Source: Azolla caroliniana
Taxonomy: Eukaryota; Polypodiophyta
Length of the DNA: 64,000 bases
Direction of reading: 5' to 3'
NCBI GenBank assembly: GCA_043228905.1
Contig: JBHGNT010000015.1
Coordinates: 372,001-436,000 of the forward strand
In this document: positions 61,501 through 64,000 of the stretch, piece after piece
Position numbering within the stretch: the stretch's first letter is position 1
Layout of the letters: the number at the start of each line of letters is the position of its first letter
The notes under the pieces: generated by a model
The model's database searches: none
Seen by the model: the letters and a program-made list of their open reading frames with translations, nothing else
What the model was told of the DNA's origin: nothing
Translations under genes and position numbers: made by a program

Positions 61501-63009
61501 TCCATTGGTACTTATCCTTTCTTGTTTATCATCAGTAACTGGTAGTTGATATTCTTCCTGAAACTCCATAAACAAGGGCGTTGCTTCTCGTTGCTCTGTT
61601 GCAGCACGCAATTTTTCGATTTCAGGTATGCTTTGTGGTGAAGGGGTGGCTATGGATGCTATTTCCGCTGCTGCCAAAAGGGAATCTTGAGTACTTAAAT
61701 GAACTGGAGGTGTCACGTCCTGTCCTGTGCCAACAAAATCTTGGAATAGGCCAATATTTTCCATATCCGTATCCATCTTGTCATCCATTTGGAAAGGTGG
61801 AAGCACACTGAAATTCACAAGAAAACAACAATAGCACATTCATACAGCTTCTCTGATTTGACAATGCAATTGAGGATAATAATGACGAATGAAAGCATAC
61901 TCTTCCTCCAGTGTAGAAGCAGCATAGTCTTGCAATATATACATAGATCTACTTGCTGAAGTGTGGCCTTGATGGGGATGTTCCTGTCATGAAAGAGACA
62001 ATTAACTCTAAATGATGGATACATATTATATTGCTTGTAGTTTGCAGAGAGTACCAACCTCACTGCTCTCAAACAGCAGAGAGTAAGGATCCGCCCCTGT
62101 GGGAAACCTCTCTGAGAAATGTCAAAATTCCAGATGTTAGAACATCTCCATATATATTATTCCAGTTTATATAAAATCTACATACCATCCAGCATATACA
62201 TAGAAGGGTTTCGACCATAATCTTGTGGCTGCTCTTGAAGTGTGATCAAGTCTCTTGCAGAGACATTATGATCCACAAAGTCTCTGCAGCCCAAAATACA
62301 CCAGTTTATCAGATAGAGATTCACCTAAGAAAGGCAAGCCTGATTGAAAACAAGAAGTGTGGACAAAGACCTTACATAAAGGATGATGAGTGATTGTTGC
62401 TATCATACTTGAAAGTAAAATCAAACTCATCGAAATCAAAAGTCTCCGGGAGAGTGATGGAATTGAACGGAACTTTGGAAGCTTCTGGAGGAAGGTCAAC
62501 AGCACTTGATTGGAAAGCTTGCTTGATCTTAACAAGCGCCTCACTACAATCATTAAAAAGATAATTGACTTTGCGCGAGTAGATCCGAACAACACCTAAT
62601 AGCAAGTGGCCTGAAAGCCGCAAAGCTATGGGGACCTCAGGAAACAGTATGGAATCTGGGGCATAGCAAATAAAATTGGAAAAGAAATTAGACAAAAGAA
62701 GTAGAACTTGTGACAATAACAATTAGCGTTGCATTTGGTGGGTTACATTCTTCCTGAGCAACAAAAGCAAGGGCATCTCATAGCCATTTTGTAAATTTGA
62801 AAGTTACAAGCGGGCTATTCCTCAAATTTCGTTGTCATTACAGTATAGTAGATATACATTGAGAGAGAGAGAAAGAGAAACATACCAACTGAGGTAGTAA
62901 TATTGGTATCTGCGACTTGATGCTTGCGGAGCTTGCCTTCCAGATGGGCTGCGATCCAGATGGTTCCCAAGGGACCCTTCTTTGCCAAGATAAACTGGGA
63001 GTAGAACAT
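58521..63009 (-). CDS. RAD21/SCC1-type alpha-kleisin, cohesin subunit (SYN family)
   Basis: Exons on the minus strand: 63009-62886, 62655-62376, 62283-62186, 62111-62059, 61983-61901, 61807-61356, 61279-61168, 61097-60964, 60579-60056, 59971-59938, 59397-59283, 59196-59049, 58619-58521; all phases agree, 751 aa. The N-terminal kleisin domain (about 1-105) is near-canonical: [40 protein letters not shown] and [13 protein letters not shown]. The middle is acidic and disordered with basic patches ([25 protein letters not shown]). The C-terminal winged helix (about 680-745) has [36 protein letters not shown] and [12 protein letters not shown]. Role: bridges SMC1 and SMC3 heads in the cohesin ring, for sister-chromatid cohesion and DNA repair. 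Size fits Arabidopsis SYN2/SYN3 rather than the longer SYN4. Intron 12 has a GC donor. REC8-type features were not seen. Confidence 0.94.
58639..58772. repeat. 76-bp direct repeat in the last cohesin intron
   Basis: ggctttttaacacatggaca through actatatcacgatg occurs at 58639 and again at 58715, with one substitution after cgatg. The first copy lies only about 20 bp upstream of the terminal-exon acceptor on the gene strand. Confidence 0.9.
59525..59740. repeat. 102-bp tandem repeat in cohesin intron 10
   Basis: Two copies, with the atcaagggg core at 59537 and 59639, contain gtcagtataaccctaaaacc and the following ttccagaatagaacc. A partial third copy follows to about 59790. It is intronic, not coding, although one frame stays open across the repeats. 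Confidence 0.85.
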
Positions 63010-63069
63010 ATCTCAGTTTCCTTCTCTCGCTCTCTCTCCCTCTCTCTTTGGTTTAGCTCTCTGCTCTCC

Positions 63070-63108
63070 TCTGTTCTGTTCTGTTCTGTTCTGCTCTGTT
63101 CTGCTGTG
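63070..63108. repeat. (CTGTT)n pentanucleotide repeat
   Basis: About seven CTGTT/CTGCT units lie 60-100 bp upstream of the cohesin start codon, probably transcribed in the leader. Confidence 0.85.
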
Positions 63109-63305
63109 TTTGAACTTTTTGAACCTCAGAAATCGATTCCCGCGCTCATGAGTGGTCTATAAAGAATATGAAGCCTTGTGTGTGAGAGAGACTCGAGTGA
63201 GAGAGAGTAATCGCAAGGCTTTTTCCCAATCACAAAGCCCTCCAAAAACACCAAAATATGTACATATGGGTCCCCCATTGAAATCCCTACATTTGATCGC
63301 GATTC

Positions 63306-63430
63306 TTCTTACGTAACCTCGACCCCGTTCCATGAGATACCATGAATCTCCTATATACAAGCTCTTTTCCTCTTACGTAAACTCGAGTCAGTTCCAGGAG
63401 ATACCATGAATCTCTTGTATACATGTTCTT
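63306..63430. repeat. 67-bp tandem duplication upstream of the cohesin gene
   Basis: cttacgtaacctcga...gagataccatgaatctc recurs 67 bp later with a few substitutions. Each copy contains the palindromic core tacgta. Confidence 0.8.
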
Positions 63431-64000
63431 TTGCTACAAATTTGATATTGACACAAAGACAAAATAAAATCCCTTTTGTGGGTATTTTAGACAATGTGCT
63501 ATTATTATCTATAGCAATTATCTACCTAGTACAAGTTTCATTCCTTACTTATGACTCTTATAGAATTTCCTTTCAAACTTTGTTTCGTTCCGCCCCATAT
63601 GTTGCAAGCATTATCTCATCTTCATAATTTTGTTTTGTGATCACATGTATGAGATCAACTAAGGTTCTGCACATAATATCTTGTTTTTTGATGCATTTAG
63701 GTGTATGTTGGGAGTAGGGATACGTTCGCCTCACCGATCTCTCCCTCTATAAAATATTGGCAATGTTAAAGTTTAAGTAATAGCATTTCTCCATATTTGC
63801 ATTACTTTGTCAAGACTCAAGACACGAGATAAGTAGTGCCTTCAAACTAAACATAATGTGGAAAAACTTAGACCTACCATATAACATAATCAAATTTCTC
63901 TTTGCAAGAGGTATATACTTTGTTGCCAAATATTGCTGAGCATTTGATAGAAAGATAGAAATATACACAAGAGTTATAGAAATATAAATGCCTTAGCACT

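Larger units (their letters stand above)
63010..64000. other. Upstream region of the cohesin gene
   Basis: Pyrimidine-rich on the plus strand near the gene, with CTCTCT stretches and a CTGTT pentamer run (63070-63108), probably leader or core promoter. A 67-bp tandem duplication lies at 63306-63430. The remaining 570 bp is AT-rich with nothing recognised. Confidence 0.5.

Overview
This is nuclear DNA of a flowering plant. The evidence is six recognisable multi-exon genes with GT-AG introns, TTTAGGG-type telomere-like repeats, plant-specific families (DUF688, SKU5-similar, ECT-type YTH, TRF-like MYB), and many plant-style LINE, Ty1/copia, hAT and MULE remnants. The AT-rich background, long element-filled introns and one strikingly GC-rich gene suggest a non-grass angiosperm, but the sequence does not fix the lineage.

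Layout. 1-1360: AT-rich upstream DNA with a 76-bp tandem repeat. 1361-8114 (+): gamma-glutamyl peptidase (class I glutamine amidotransferase fold, 251 aa, 4 exons), whose 5.4-kb second intron holds three antisense LINE fragments, a SINE-like unit and an hAT MITE. 10526-13229 (+): a secreted SKU5-similar multicopper-oxidase-like protein (552 aa, 7 exons). 13230-22676: gene-poor, with a 569-bp perfect-looking foldback element and a 135-bp MULE-type MITE. 22677-23747 (+): a DUF688 protein. 23748-27918: gene-poor, with LINE debris and small tandem duplications. 27919-41147 (-): a 13-kb TRF-like single-MYB (telobox) gene, about 817 aa in 9 exons, with LINE and two copia remnants in its introns. 41148-47858: LINE 3' end, a diverged tandem array and a homopyrimidine tract. 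47859-51954 (-): an ECT-type YTH m6A reader (672 aa, 9 exons). 51955-55704: microsatellites and AT-rich DNA. 55705-57956 (+): strictosidine-synthase-like beta-propeller protein (400 aa, 4 exons). 58521-63009 (-): RAD21/SCC1-type alpha-kleisin cohesin subunit (751 aa, 13 exons, one GC-AG intron). 63010-64000: its upstream DNA.

The six genes are unrelated in pathway and show no cluster logic. All exon models were built by hand from reading-frame continuity, splice dinucleotides and matching intron phases, and every junction in the five multi-exon models is phase-consistent. I did not find a convincing novel biological system. The most unusual points are an 88-residue triplication inside the TRF-like protein, a repeated LINE 3'-tail family, the long foldback element, an hAT MITE nested in a LINE within an intron, a GA-repeat in place of a polypyrimidine tract at a splice acceptor, and the GC-AG intron in the cohesin gene.
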